From Enterocloster asparagiformis (GTDB lineage: Bacteria; Bacillota; Clostridia; Lachnospirales; Lachnospiraceae), in assembly GCA_018380885.1 (NCBI GenBank), contig JAGZSY010000035.1, forward strand, positions 1 to 54,877: a stretch of DNA of 54,877 nucleotides, written 5' to 3'. The position numbers were made by a program, and so were the translations under genes. Of this stretch, positions 9,601 to 17,676 are shown piece by piece. Below the pieces are notes generated by a model that was given only the letters and a program-made list of their open reading frames with translations, was not told the origin of the DNA and made no database searches. How positions within the stretch are numbered: position 1 is the first letter of the stretch; every line of letters starts with the position of its first letter.

Positions 9601-10200
9601 CGCATCCGCGCCATTGTGGGACCGGACGTGACGATCATCATCATGACCGCTTACGACTGGCTGTCTATTGAGACCGAAGCCAAGCTGGCCGGCGTCAACC
9701 TGCTGATGAGCAAGCCCATGTTTAAATCTTCCCTGGTCTCCGCGTTCACCAGAGCGCTGGGGGAAAAGGAGGAGCGGCAGCAGCCCCAGAATATGGAATT
9801 TGATTTTACGGGCAAACGCGTTTTGCTGGTTGAGGACAATCAGATCAACACTGAGGTGGCCTCCCTGCTGCTGCGGGACAAGGGCTTTGAGGTGGACACC
9901 GCGGAGAACGGGCTGCGGGCACTGGAGCGGTTCAGCAAATCCGAGCCAGGCTATTACGACGCCATTCTGATGGACATCCGCATGCCGTTGATGGACGGCC
10001 TTACGGCAGCTAACAACATCAGGCATCTGAGCAACGCGGATGCGGATACGATTCCTATTATCGCCATGACGGCCAACGCCTTTGACGACGATATTGAGAA
10101 GAGCAAGGCCGCTGGCATGAACGCCCACCTGGCTAAGCCCGTGGACCCGGAGCGGCTGTACCAGCTGCTGTATGATTTTATGTTTGAAAAGGAACGATGA
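6625..10200 (+). CDS. Hybrid sensor histidine kinase with SnoaL-like and multiple PAS domains
   Basis: 1191 residues. The ATG at 6625 lies inside the end of the previous gene, with GGGGGGACGAG as ribosome site. An N-terminal SnoaL/NTF2-like domain (~1-140) is followed by a PAS (~150-275), a second PAS with its PAC motif (~275-395), and two more divergent PAS-like stretches (~400-660). The kinase core has His684 in MSHEIRTP, NILSNAIKFT, DTGVGM and GTGLGL. Two receivers follow at ~925 (LVDWKMPDMDG) and ~1066 (LMDIRMPLMDG). No transmembrane segment is seen, so it should sense a cytoplasmic cue. Kinase and receiver parts align by eye with the proteins at 844 and 11512, indicating local duplication; only the 844 protein shares the SnoaL-like front end. 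Confidence 0.9.
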   Translation: MTAIETIREFCRAWFEERDWQRTAEYLVEDVSFVGTGEHERARGKAEMARYLQQDILEIPEPFDLDFTVIHEHMVREDIVNLSFEIVLKNTAYIWRLRCFFTLLRSAQGVWEIASLHFAEPGNSQNGDEHYPQTLVLQNAIRQRQELLNDSLPGGMMGGYIEDGFPFYFINRQMLAYLGYESEAEFVRDVDGLITNCMHPEDRRMVDQVVAGQLEADEEYVVEYRMKRKDGSYIWVHDVGRRMVAEDGRPAITSVCIDITAQRRAQEEVLRLYNNIPGAVFRCRFDDGFSVIDANDGLFEFLGYTREEFAALGNRMSAVIYPDDLQVMREALEAQLATGNTIHNENRLICKDGSVRWISIKAQMFQESGGERSFYCVFVDVTDEKLLQKREKELYEQELSYFAELSSYGGSTQGRINVTRNRLETYLATADVAVAAPGDSYDQIIEKLADSAVDPACGEEIRAGLNRRKVLAGYTAGKTDYHLDFLRRRSGGDCFWDSLSFRFCLNPENNDIVAFFYSSDVTEQKLREQLLKRIAALDYDIIAEIDIPKGTNQLIFYDEREQESILKPGVFQEEIRRIADRYMDEASRQKYLSHLDFQYMQEQLERQPSYSFIVELRNESGDIQVKRIQIFYISRELKRVCMARTDVTDVVRQEQRQKEELAAALVAAEQANAAKSDFLSRMSHEIRTPMNAIIGMSTIAAQHIGDDEQVADCISKIGISSRFLLSLINDILDMSRIESGKMLLKNEKIPTEEFLRGINSICYSQAAAKGVDYECIADPVLDDYYVGDAMKLQQVLINILSNAIKFTREGGKVSFSAAQRKKTKNDAVLRFIVNDTGVGMSEEFLPHLFEPFSQESTGTTAVYGGTGLGLAISKNIVDMMDGRITVRSIKGIGTEFTVDVKLGISEEEKHRHSQKKHDYNFSHLKTLVVDDDVAVCESAVSTLREMGVKAEWVDSGRKAVDLVADLKNRGQYFDMILVDWKMPDMDGIETARRIRAIVGPDVTIIIMTAYDWLSIETEAKLAGVNLLMSKPMFKSSLVSAFTRALGEKEERQQPQNMEFDFTGKRVLLVEDNQINTEVASLLLRDKGFEVDTAENGLRALERFSKSEPGYYDAILMDIRMPLMDGLTAANNIRHLSNADADTIPIIAMTANAFDDDIEKSKAAGMNAHLAKPVDPERLYQLLYDFMFEKER

Positions 10201-10234
10201 GGCCGGCGGCCTGAACGGATTAGAAAGGTGCAAT

Positions 10235-11512
10235 ATGGCAGGAAGAATCAAAATGCCGCTGCGGGCGGCATGCCTTGCCGCCGCGCTGGCGCTCACAGGC
10301 TGCGGCGCAGGCAGCGCGGTGGTAAACTATGAGGAGCCCCTGGGGGAGATCACCACGATCTCCTTTTTCGGCAACAAGTATGAGCCGGAGAATGTGGAGG
10401 TGATCGAGGAGATCCTCACGGATTTCATGGCTGAGAACCCGGATATCCGCATTTCCTACGAGAGCCTGAAGGGGAACGACTACTACGACGCGCTCAGGAA
10501 GCGGATGGCTGCGGGCAAAGGCAACGATGTGTTTATGGTCAATCACGATATCGTGCTGGAGCTGAAGCAGTCGGGACAGCTGATGGACCTCTCCGGCCTT
10601 TCCTCCATCGACGGCTATACGGACCGTATGCGCAGCCAGATGGAGGCGGAGGGAAAAATCTACTGGGTCCCAACCATCGTGTCGGCCTTTGGGATGTACT
10701 GCAACATAGACCTGCTGGAGAAGCACAAGCAGGAGATTCCGGAAAATGCCGGGGAGTGGAAGCAGGTCTGTGCGTATTTTCTGGACCAGGGGATCACGCC
10801 GGTTATTGCCAATAACGACATCTCCCTGAAAACGCTGGCCATCGGCCGGGGCTTTTATTCCGTGTACCAGGAAAACCGCCAGGAGGAAGTGTTTGCCCGC
10901 TTAAACAGCGGGGAGGAAGCTCTCAGCGCTTATCTTACGGACGGTTTTTCCCTTGCTGAGGAGCTGATCGATCTGGGCTATATCGATGCCGCAAAGGCGA
11001 TCAACACAAAGAAAACCGCCGATGACCTGGAGCAGTTTGCCGCCGGGGAGTCCCCTTTTATGCTGACCGGCGCCTGGGCTGCCGGCAGGGTGGAGAAGAT
11101 GAACCCGGGCTTCAAATTTCTGGTGGAACCGATTCCTGCGCTGGAGGACGGCGCGCTGCTGGTGATCAACCCGGATGTGCGCCTGAGCATCAACGCGGAC
11201 AGCGAACACCCGGAGGCTGCGGTCAGGTTTGTGGAATTTTTTACCAGGCCGGAGAATATCCGCAGGTTGGCGGACCAGCAGTCCTCTTTCAGTCCCCTGC
11301 GCGGCGGGAATCCCTCCACGGTAAAGGAGACCCAGCCCCTGATCTCCTGTTATGAGGAGGACAGGACGGTGATCGGTACGGACGGCCTATTGAGGCTTCC
11401 GATTTGGAACCTGACGGAACAGGTGTCAAAACTTCTGCTGACCGGGGAAGCGCTTGAGCCGGCGATGGACTGGATGGACCAGGAGGCGGCCAGGGAAAGG
11501 GGAGCGCTGTGA
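10235..11512 (+). CDS. Extracellular solute-binding lipoprotein (ABC family 1 type), no permease nearby
   Basis: 425 residues starting at the ATG after GAAAGGTG. It has a basic N-terminus, a hydrophobic segment and the lipobox LTGC, so it is predicted to be a lipid-anchored binding protein. The mature part reads like sugar-binding proteins of carbohydrate ABC importers (TTISFFGNKYEPENVEVIEE near the start, then a GAWAAGR segment and PEAAVRFVEFFTRPENI near the end). No ABC permease or ATPase gene is adjacent. Instead it lies between two hybrid kinases, and its TGA overlaps the ATG of the Cache-domain kinase (tgATG). A role as ligand presenter to that kinase is inferred; an orphan transport component sharing a distant ATPase is the alternative. 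Confidence 0.85.
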   Translation: MAGRIKMPLRAACLAAALALTGCGAGSAVVNYEEPLGEITTISFFGNKYEPENVEVIEEILTDFMAENPDIRISYESLKGNDYYDALRKRMAAGKGNDVFMVNHDIVLELKQSGQLMDLSGLSSIDGYTDRMRSQMEAEGKIYWVPTIVSAFGMYCNIDLLEKHKQEIPENAGEWKQVCAYFLDQGITPVIANNDISLKTLAIGRGFYSVYQENRQEEVFARLNSGEEALSAYLTDGFSLAEELIDLGYIDAAKAINTKKTADDLEQFAAGESPFMLTGAWAAGRVEKMNPGFKFLVEPIPALEDGALLVINPDVRLSINADSEHPEAAVRFVEFFTRPENIRRLADQQSSFSPLRGGNPSTVKETQPLISCYEEDRTVIGTDGLLRLPIWNLTEQVSKLLLTGEALEPAMDWMDQEAARERGAL

Positions 11513-14500
11513 TGGGAAAACGGAGCGCTGGAAGCGCGAAACGGAGGATTGCGCTGGCGGCGGCGGGAATCGGAGCCGTACTCTGCCTGTTGACATTTCT
11601 ATTTGCCCAGGGGGTGAAAACGCAGCTCTGGGAGCAGTCCGTGGGCACGATCATCGAGAGCACCCGCCAGGGCTGCAACACGCTGCGCGTGCAGCTCAGG
11701 GATGAGTTTTGGGCCATGAGCACGGTTGTGGACGATATTAAAAAGTATTCCTCGGATCAGGAAGCGGAGCTGGACGCGCTGATGGAGGCGTACCGGCGGG
11801 TGGACGACGGGGTGAGCCTGTACCTGGAAAAGCGCTGTCTGCCCTCAGGCGTTCAGACGGATGAAAACGCCCATGCGGTTTTGAGGGAGAACGACCGCGC
11901 AAACGGGATGATTGATCCCCATATCAGCAGCGTGACCGGTGTCAACGTGTTTAACCTGTTTATCCGGGTGACGCTGAAGGACGGCCGGACCTGTTTTCTG
12001 GTCAAGGAGTATGAGATCGAGCGCATAGTGGACAGCTTTACCCTGTCGTTCTACAACGGAGCGGGTTTCTCCTATGTGGTGGACTCCGAAGGCAATGTGC
12101 TGATCCGGCCGCCCCATCCGGGCAGCAATAAAACCGTGCAGAACCTGTTCGACATGCTGCCGGAGACAGAGAACGATCCAGACAGCCTGGCACAGTTTAA
12201 CCTTGCCCTTCAAAACGCCCGCACCGGATGGGCTGTGTTTAGCTACCAGGGGGAGAAAACGGTGTTCTGCTACACGCCGCTAAAGCTTCAGTCCGACTGG
12301 TACCTGATCTCCATTATCCCGCAGCAGGTGGTGAACGCGCAGACAAACCAGATTCTGCAGCGCGCCCTGGCGTTGATTGCCAGCATCATCGCAGGTATTT
12401 TGGCGCTGGCGGCCTATTACGTTCACTATGCCAACCGCACCAACCGGAAGCTAAAAAACCAGGCGCAGTATATCAGCCACCTGTACAATGCCATTCCCGA
12501 GGGCATCGCCGTTCTGTCCGTGGAAGCGCCCTACCAATTTATCCAGCTCAACCAGGAGGGACTGCGGCTTTTGGGATACCCGGTGGAGGCGTCCAACGAT
12601 GCGCTGAGGGATCAATTCCTCCGGGACGTGGTGCCGTCCGGAGAGTACACGTCGGTGGCAGGCGTATTCCGGGAGGCGGAGGCGTCCGGCGGGAAGCGCA
12701 AGCTGGAGAACCGCCTTGTGCGGGAGGACCGGGAGGTGTTCTGGGCCGGGGGGATTGTGGAGAAAACCCTGGACGAGAACGGACAGCCGGTGTTCGTCAT
12801 CACATTCCACGACATTACCGCGGAAAAGCTGGCTGCGGAGGAGGCGAAGCGGGAACAGCTCCAGGAGCGGATTACGCTGGTGGGAGCGATCTCCAACGCG
12901 TATCCCCTGATTATCAGCATCAACCTGACCAGGGACACGCTGAATTTTGTCAACGTGGAGCCGGGAATCTTAAGCGGGCTGGGGGAGCAGCGGGCATACA
13001 GCGCGCTCTATCAGGATTTTGCCGCGGCCATCCACCCGGATCACCTGGAGGAGTTTAAGGAGCGGTTTGCGCCGGAGAACCTGCGCCGGATTCTGGGGCG
13101 GGAGCGCGGAGAAGTGTTCCTGGAGGCCCGCCAGCGGCTGATGGACGGAAACTACCACTGGGTTTCATTGCAGATCATCAGTGTGGACAATCCCTACTCC
13201 GGGGACAAGCTGGCGATTCTCATCTCGCGCCGCATCGACGAACAGCGCTACGAGGAGGAGCAGCAGCGCCAGGCGCTCCAGAGCGCCCTGGACAGCGCCC
13301 GGCTGGCCAGCCAGGCGAAGAGCCAGTTTTTGTCCAACATGAGCCACGATATCCGCACGCCCATGAACGCAATTGTGGGTATGACCGCCATCGCGGCGGC
13401 GCATCTGAGCGATAAAGACCGGGTGGCGGAGTGCCTGAAAAAGATCGGCCTGTCCAGCCAGCACCTGCTCAGCCTGATCAACGATGTGCTGGATATGTCA
13501 AAAATTGAGAGCGGAAAGCTGACGCTCAGGGAGGAGCCGTTTAACTTTGCGGAGCTGACGGCGGACGTGGCGGAGCTGATCCGGCCCACCGCCCTGGACG
13601 GGCGGTTGAGCCTGGATATCCGGATGGCCAACTTAGCCCAGGAGAACGTGCTGGGCGATTCCCTGCGGATCAGGCAGGTATTTATCAATATTTTGAGCAA
13701 TGCGGTGAAATACACCCCCGCGGGGGGCAGCATCCGCGTGGAGGTGCGCCAGGAGCCGGGTCCGCACAGGGGATACCAGAGCTATGTGTTTAGCTGCGCC
13801 GACACGGGAATCGGAATGGAAGCTGAATTTCTTGACCGCCTGTTTCAACCCTTTGAGCGGGTTCAGGACTCCACTGTGGCCAGGATCACCGGCACGGGGC
13901 TGGGAATGGCCATCACGAAAAATCTGGTGGATCTGATGAACGGGGAAATTCAGGTGGAGAGCAAGCCGGGGATGGGTTCCCTGTTTACGGTGACGCTTCC
14001 GCTGAAGCTCCAGGAAGCGCCGGAGCAGGAAGTGCCCGGACAGTGGAGAGGCGTGCGCTGCCTGATCGTGGACGACGATCAACAGACCTGCGAGAATGCC
14101 GTGGAGCTGCTGGCGGATATGGGGCTCTGCCCGGAGTTTGTCACCAAAGGGGCAGAGGCGGTTTCGGCGGTTGCCCGGGCTGTCCGCACGCCCGATCCCT
14201 TCCGGCTGGTGATCGTTGACTGGAAAATGCCGGAGATGGACGGCGCGGAGACCGCCCGCCGCATCCGGGCGGAGGCGGGGGCGGATATCCCGGTGATCGT
14301 GCTGACCGCCTACGACTGGTCGGAGATCGAGAGCGAGGCCAGGCAGGCGGGAGTGACGGCGTTCCTTTCAAAACCATTTTACCGCACCAAGATTTGCTAT
14401 CTGCTGGGAGAGCTGAGCGGCGGGAACGGGCAGACGGAGCAGCGGGCTGCGGAGTTTGGCCTGGATTTTGCCGGCAGGCGCGTGCTGCTGGTGGAGGACA

Positions 14501-14865
14501 ATGAGATTAACCGGGAGATCGCCAGGACGCTGGTGGAGGAACGGGGAATACTGGTGGAGGAAGCAGGGGACGGCCAGGAGGCTGTGGACATGGTGATCGA
14601 GTCCGCCGAAGGGTATTACGATCTGATTCTGATGGATATTCAGATGCCCAGGATGAACGGATACGAGGCCGCCAGGGCCATCCGCGCCTTACAGCGGGAG
14701 GATGTGGAGAAATTACCCATCATCGCCATGACGGCCAACGCCTTTGAGGAGGACGTGAGGGCGGCGCTGCGGGACGGTATGGACGCCCATTTCGCCAAGC
14801 CTATCGATATAAAGGAGCTGGATAAACTGTTGTGCACCTATCTGTCCGGTGTGAACCGCAGCTGA
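11512..14865 (+). CDS. Membrane hybrid sensor kinase with extracellular Cache-like domain
   Basis: 1117 residues; ATG 11512 overlaps the previous stop (a GTG at 11509 is possible). A first membrane helix (~13-32) and second (~286-305, ALIASIIAGILALAAYYV) flank a ~250-residue extracellular region of Cache/dCache type. PAS (~315-445) and another PAS-like region (~450-580) follow, then HisKA with His612 in MSHDIRTP, HATPase (NILSNAVKYT, DTGIGM, GTGLGM) and two receivers (~849, IVDWKMPEMDG; ~990, LMDIQMPRMNG). It is the only kinase of the three that faces outward and is coupled to the binding lipoprotein gene, making a binding protein-sensor pair likely. No DNA-binding output domain is fused. Confidence 0.9.
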   Translation: MGKRSAGSAKRRIALAAAGIGAVLCLLTFLFAQGVKTQLWEQSVGTIIESTRQGCNTLRVQLRDEFWAMSTVVDDIKKYSSDQEAELDALMEAYRRVDDGVSLYLEKRCLPSGVQTDENAHAVLRENDRANGMIDPHISSVTGVNVFNLFIRVTLKDGRTCFLVKEYEIERIVDSFTLSFYNGAGFSYVVDSEGNVLIRPPHPGSNKTVQNLFDMLPETENDPDSLAQFNLALQNARTGWAVFSYQGEKTVFCYTPLKLQSDWYLISIIPQQVVNAQTNQILQRALALIASIIAGILALAAYYVHYANRTNRKLKNQAQYISHLYNAIPEGIAVLSVEAPYQFIQLNQEGLRLLGYPVEASNDALRDQFLRDVVPSGEYTSVAGVFREAEASGGKRKLENRLVREDREVFWAGGIVEKTLDENGQPVFVITFHDITAEKLAAEEAKREQLQERITLVGAISNAYPLIISINLTRDTLNFVNVEPGILSGLGEQRAYSALYQDFAAAIHPDHLEEFKERFAPENLRRILGRERGEVFLEARQRLMDGNYHWVSLQIISVDNPYSGDKLAILISRRIDEQRYEEEQQRQALQSALDSARLASQAKSQFLSNMSHDIRTPMNAIVGMTAIAAAHLSDKDRVAECLKKIGLSSQHLLSLINDVLDMSKIESGKLTLREEPFNFAELTADVAELIRPTALDGRLSLDIRMANLAQENVLGDSLRIRQVFINILSNAVKYTPAGGSIRVEVRQEPGPHRGYQSYVFSCADTGIGMEAEFLDRLFQPFERVQDSTVARITGTGLGMAITKNLVDLMNGEIQVESKPGMGSLFTVTLPLKLQEAPEQEVPGQWRGVRCLIVDDDQQTCENAVELLADMGLCPEFVTKGAEAVSAVARAVRTPDPFRLVIVDWKMPEMDGAETARRIRAEAGADIPVIVLTAYDWSEIESEARQAGVTAFLSKPFYRTKICYLLGELSGGNGQTEQRAAEFGLDFAGRRVLLVEDNEINREIARTLVEERGILVEEAGDGQEAVDMVIESAEGYYDLILMDIQMPRMNGYEAARAIRALQREDVEKLPIIAMTANAFEEDVRAALRDGMDAHFAKPIDIKELDKLLCTYLSGVNRS

Positions 14866-14973
14866 GCGCAGCCGGCGCCGGGGTTTAAGCCGGAAGGTTA
14901 AGCCGGAGGAGACTTTGAGCCCTGCAGCGGCGATAAAGGGTCAGGCCTCCGGGACGGTGAGGGAGGTGACGGA

Positions 14974-16374
14974 ATGAAATCGAGCAGCGGGCTTTACCGG
15001 TTGATATATGAATATTATGAGGCCAGAATCCTCTACGGATATTATGTCCGCGGAGACCATCTTCCGTCGATCTCAAAGCTGTGCGGAATGTTTCACCTGG
15101 CGCCCGCCACGGTGAGAGCGGGATTGAAGGCTTTGGAAAAAAAAGGATATATCAGGGTGGACGCCAGAAGGGCCTCGCTGGTGGTCTACGAGGCTGAATC
15201 CACCGACTTTAGGAGAAACGCGGCGGAATATTTTGTGCCGCGCAAGGCGGAAATTATGGATCTGCTGCAAACGGGAGGGCTGGTGTTTGACTCCTTGTGG
15301 AAGGAGGGGATGTACCGTTGGAGCGAGGAGGAGTGGGACACGCTGCGAAGGGGGCTTGCGGCTCCCGGCAGCGGCGACGTGTCCATGCCGGTGCAGCTGT
15401 ACATCCAGGCGCTGAAGGCCCTGGACAATGGGCTGATTGTCAACCTCTACTGGGAGATCGTCCGCGACCTCTGCTTTCCCTATCTGGGCAACCGGGAGGG
15501 AAGGCGGCGGACGGCCAGAGCGCTGCCGGGCGCGTCGAAGGATGAGATCATCCTGTTTTTGCAACAGGAGATGGAGACCATGCAGGCCGCCGTGTCCGAA
15601 GCGCTGTGCGCCTTTATAGACCGGGCGGCCGGGGAATACGGCTTGGAGCCTGTGAAACAAGTCTCTTTCCGCTGGAATATTTACCGCCAGCGGCCGCAGA
15701 TGCGCTACACCCTGTGCTCCCGCGTGATCCGGGAAATTGCGGAGGGCCTGTACCCGGAGGGCGGCTACCTGCCGTCCCTGCCGCAGATGGCAGAGATGTA
15801 CGGGGTGGGGGTAAATACGGTCCGCCGCACGCTGGAGATTCTGAGCGGTCTGGGGCTTGTCCGGTCCTACCACGGGAAAGGAACCCAGGTCTGCACAGAG
15901 CAGCGGGATATTGAGTTTACCAAGCCGGAGATTCAGGAGGGATTGCGGCTGTACCGGGAAAGCCTGCAATTTCTGGCCCTGACCATCGGCAATGTAGTCC
16001 GGTATACCCTGGAGTCCGCGAGCCTTAAGGAGCGGGCACGGCTGCGGCAGTGCCTTTCCGGTCTGATCGGGTCGGGGAGGAGCTTTCTTGGCATCGAGCG
16101 CATCCTGACGTTCATCGAAGCCCAATGCCCGTCCATGTTTGTCCGGGAGTGCTACGGCAGAATCCGGGAGCTGATGGCCTGGGGATACCCGCTGGCTTTG
16201 CTGCACCAAAGGGACGGCAGCCTGCACCGGGAGTATCTGGGAACGGCTGCCCGGCTCGCCCAGGACCTGGAGGAGGGGCGGGAGGAGGAATTTGCGGCAA
16301 CGTGCAGGCGCCTTCTGCTGTGGGAGGAGGCGCGTCTGGGAAAATACGGGCTCCGGGACTGCCGGTCAGAATGA
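14974..16374 (+). CDS. Transcriptional regulator with two GntR-type winged-helix domains
   Basis: 466 residues, ATG after GGGAGGTGACGGA. A GntR-type winged helix lies at the N-terminus (~1-72: LPSISKLCGMFHLAPATVRAG, KKGYIRV) and a second, more canonical one at ~245-315 (YLPSLPQMAEMYGVGVNTVRR, GKGTQV). The helical stretches between and after match no ligand domain I recognise (no UTRA, FCD or aminotransferase motif). It is the only DNA-binding protein in the signalling locus, 108 bp after the last kinase with no terminator between, so it is probably the operon's transcriptional output or autoregulator. Confidence 0.8.
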   Translation: MKSSSGLYRLIYEYYEARILYGYYVRGDHLPSISKLCGMFHLAPATVRAGLKALEKKGYIRVDARRASLVVYEAESTDFRRNAAEYFVPRKAEIMDLLQTGGLVFDSLWKEGMYRWSEEEWDTLRRGLAAPGSGDVSMPVQLYIQALKALDNGLIVNLYWEIVRDLCFPYLGNREGRRRTARALPGASKDEIILFLQQEMETMQAAVSEALCAFIDRAAGEYGLEPVKQVSFRWNIYRQRPQMRYTLCSRVIREIAEGLYPEGGYLPSLPQMAEMYGVGVNTVRRTLEILSGLGLVRSYHGKGTQVCTEQRDIEFTKPEIQEGLRLYRESLQFLALTIGNVVRYTLESASLKERARLRQCLSGLIGSGRSFLGIERILTFIEAQCPSMFVRECYGRIRELMAWGYPLALLHQRDGSLHREYLGTAARLAQDLEEGREEEFAATCRRLLLWEEARLGKYGLRDCRSE

Positions 16375-16430
16375 AAAAATGAATACACTGTTGGGCCGGC
16401 CGTCGTTTTCGGCGCGCCGCCAAATTGAAC

Positions 16431-16477
16431 AAAAACGGAAGCGAACTCCGGGATTCCCGGACGTTCGCTTCCGTTTT
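16431..16477. terminator. Strong bidirectional terminator
   Basis: AAAACGGAAGCGAA and TTCGCTTCCGTTTT pair perfectly, with a further TCCGGGA/TCCCGGA inner stem; A-rich and T-rich sides allow termination both ways. It serves the GntR gene on the plus strand and the 45-codon ORF on the minus strand. Confidence 0.9.
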
Positions 16478-16513
16478 GCCGTATATAATGGGGGATATCT
16501 GTCAGTTGCGGAA

Positions 16514-16651
16514 TCAGTCCCCGCCGGGGCCGTCGCGCCGCGGTCTGGAGCTTTCGGGAAGTGGTTCCACAAAACCGGAGTCCGCTTTTCGCGTCCGGTC
16601 GGTATCGCTGGATGTGTCGCGGTTCTTTGCGCCTGTCTCGTCCTTTGCCAT
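16514..16651 (-). CDS. Small hydrophilic protein, 45 residues, unrecognised
   Basis: A 45-codon ORF: ATG at 16651-16649, TGA at 16516-16514. It is preceded by AGGAGGTGAGAG, one of the best ribosome sites in the window, and followed within 40 bp by a strong terminator. The product starts MAKDETGAKNRD, is rich in Asp, Arg, Ser and Lys, has no membrane segment, and ends FVEPLPESSRPRRDGPGGD. No family is recognised; it looks disordered. A CATACTA box at 16676-16670 with CATAA 17 bp upstream (16698-16694) resembles a forespore sigma-G/F promoter, but the predicted RNA start would fall inside the ribosome site, so that reading is weak. Confidence 0.55.
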   Translation of the reverse strand: MAKDETGAKNRDTSSDTDRTRKADSGFVEPLPESSRPRRDGPGGD

Positions 16652-16726
16652 CTCTCTCACCTCCTGTTTTAGTATGAGTGGAAAGGGGAGAAATTATGAG
16701 CGCGATAAAACGCGGGACAGGACCGT

Positions 16727-16807
16727 AAAAAAGGAGGAGGCCGGTCAGGTATTCCCTGCCGGCCAGAGTATTATGAAAAAAAGTCTTGTTAGCATTAGCT
16801 CTTTACA
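16727..16807 (-). ncRNA. Putative small RNA, copy A (~81 nt)
   Basis: On the minus strand CAAATTCT (16843-16836), a 16-bp spacer and TATACT (16819-16814) are followed by an unannotated ~81-bp stretch ending in a perfect-arm hairpin (GGCCGG/CCGGCC with CAGG/CCTG, 16739-16764) and then CCTCCTTTTTT. The same order of elements recurs at 20591 and, diverged, at 16975. The CCTCCT tail is complementary to Shine-Dalgarno sequences, so base pairing with mRNA starts is conceivable. No long ORF fits the stretch. Confidence 0.5.
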
Positions 16808-16974
16808 TTTATAAGTATAGAGGCAAATTGTGAGGAGAATTTGATGATTCTGTAACGCTTTTATGAACATATTGTGATCAGTTTGTGAACCGCTTGCCGA
16901 AAAGCTTCCGGGCGCGCCGCGCCTCACCGGCTTGGGACATGGGAAAAACGGTAAAAGGCCCTGAAATTAGGTTG

Positions 16975-17099
16975 AGCCGGTGAGGCTGACTTCCTGTCAA
17001 TCCCACCGGCTTTCGATATGTTATGAAGGATAAAAAAGCTCTGACTGCTTTTTGTTTGCCGCAATGAACCGCCGGCATGGCCTGCGTTTCATTGTTTAT
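16975..17099 (-). ncRNA. Putative small RNA, copy B (diverged, ~125 nt)
   Basis: On the minus strand CAAACTTT, 16-bp spacer and TATACT (17111-17106) match copies A and C. Downstream come a GCTTTTTTATCCTTCATA stretch shared in outline with them and a hairpin AGCCGGTG/CACCGGCT (17011-17004 with 16982-16975). The T tract after the hairpin is poor, so the end is uncertain. The 16852-17255 stretch otherwise holds no gene; a second 12-bp inverted copy of the hairpin arm lies at 16921-16932. Confidence 0.4.
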
Positions 17100-17255
17100 G
17101 AAATAAGTATAGAGGATATATATGGAGAAAGTTTGTCCGGCCGATTAAAAAAATCTAAATATCTTTACGAAACTATGATGAAAATGAAAGGTTTGGCAAA
17201 GGGTATGTTTTAGCCGGCTTAATCCATAATAATCCTGAAAATATGTTTTATCCTA

Positions 17256-17284
17256 TTGACATACAATATTATATGCTGTATAGT
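17256..17284 (+). promoter_or_regulatory. Sigma-A promoter with AT-rich dyads for the padR operon
   Basis: TTGACA, 17-bp spacer, TATAGT. The spacer and next 25 bp contain overlapping AT-rich inverted repeats (catattatatatcatataat), a likely operator for the PadR repressor encoded directly downstream, since PadR proteins usually repress their own operons. Confidence 0.75.
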
Positions 17285-17355
17285 ATAAGCATATTATATA
17301 TCATATAATATGATTCAACAGCTAATATTGTAGATTTAAGAATAGGAGAGATCAC

Positions 17356-17676
17356 ATGGTATTTAACACAGGATCAGCCCTCTTGGACGCTATTGTGCTG
17401 GCGGTTGTCTCCAGGGAGCAGGAAGGAACCTATGGATACAAGATCACCCAGGATGTGCGCAGGGTGATCGACATCTCCGAATCGACGCTGTATCCGGTGC
17501 TGAGACGGCTCCAGAAGGAGGAATGCCTGGAGGTCTACGATCTGGCCATCGACGGGAGGAACCGGCGGTATTACAAGATCACGGAACCAGGGCGGGCGCA
17601 GCTTATGCTTTACCGGGGGGAGTGGAGCGTGTACTCGCAAAAGATATCCCAGATTTTTGAGGAGGCGAACATATGA
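17356..17676 (+). CDS. PadR family transcriptional regulator
   Basis: 106 residues with the PadR winged helix: LLDAIVLAVVSREQEGTYGY, DISESTLYPVLRRLQKEECL and RRYYKITEPG, then a short C-terminal dimerisation helix. ATG after TAGGAGAGATCAC. It overlaps the next gene by four bases (ATGA). PadR-DUF1700-DUF4097 operons are common in Firmicutes and are linked to envelope stress. It is expected to repress the promoter at 17256. Confidence 0.9.
   Translation: MVFNTGSALLDAIVLAVVSREQEGTYGYKITQDVRRVIDISESTLYPVLRRLQKEECLEVYDLAIDGRNRRYYKITEPGRAQLMLYRGEWSVYSQKISQIFEEANI

Noticed and set aside
16292..16814. Plus-strand ORFs over 16292-16814
   Set aside because: They cross the strong terminator hairpin and are antisense to the better-supported 45-codon ORF; no ribosome site.
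16921..16986. 12-bp perfect inverted repeat GCCTCACCGGCT/AGCCGGTGAGGC as a separate terminator
   Set aside because: The 42-bp loop and lack of a T tract make it weak, and its right arm is also used by the better local hairpin of small-RNA copy B.
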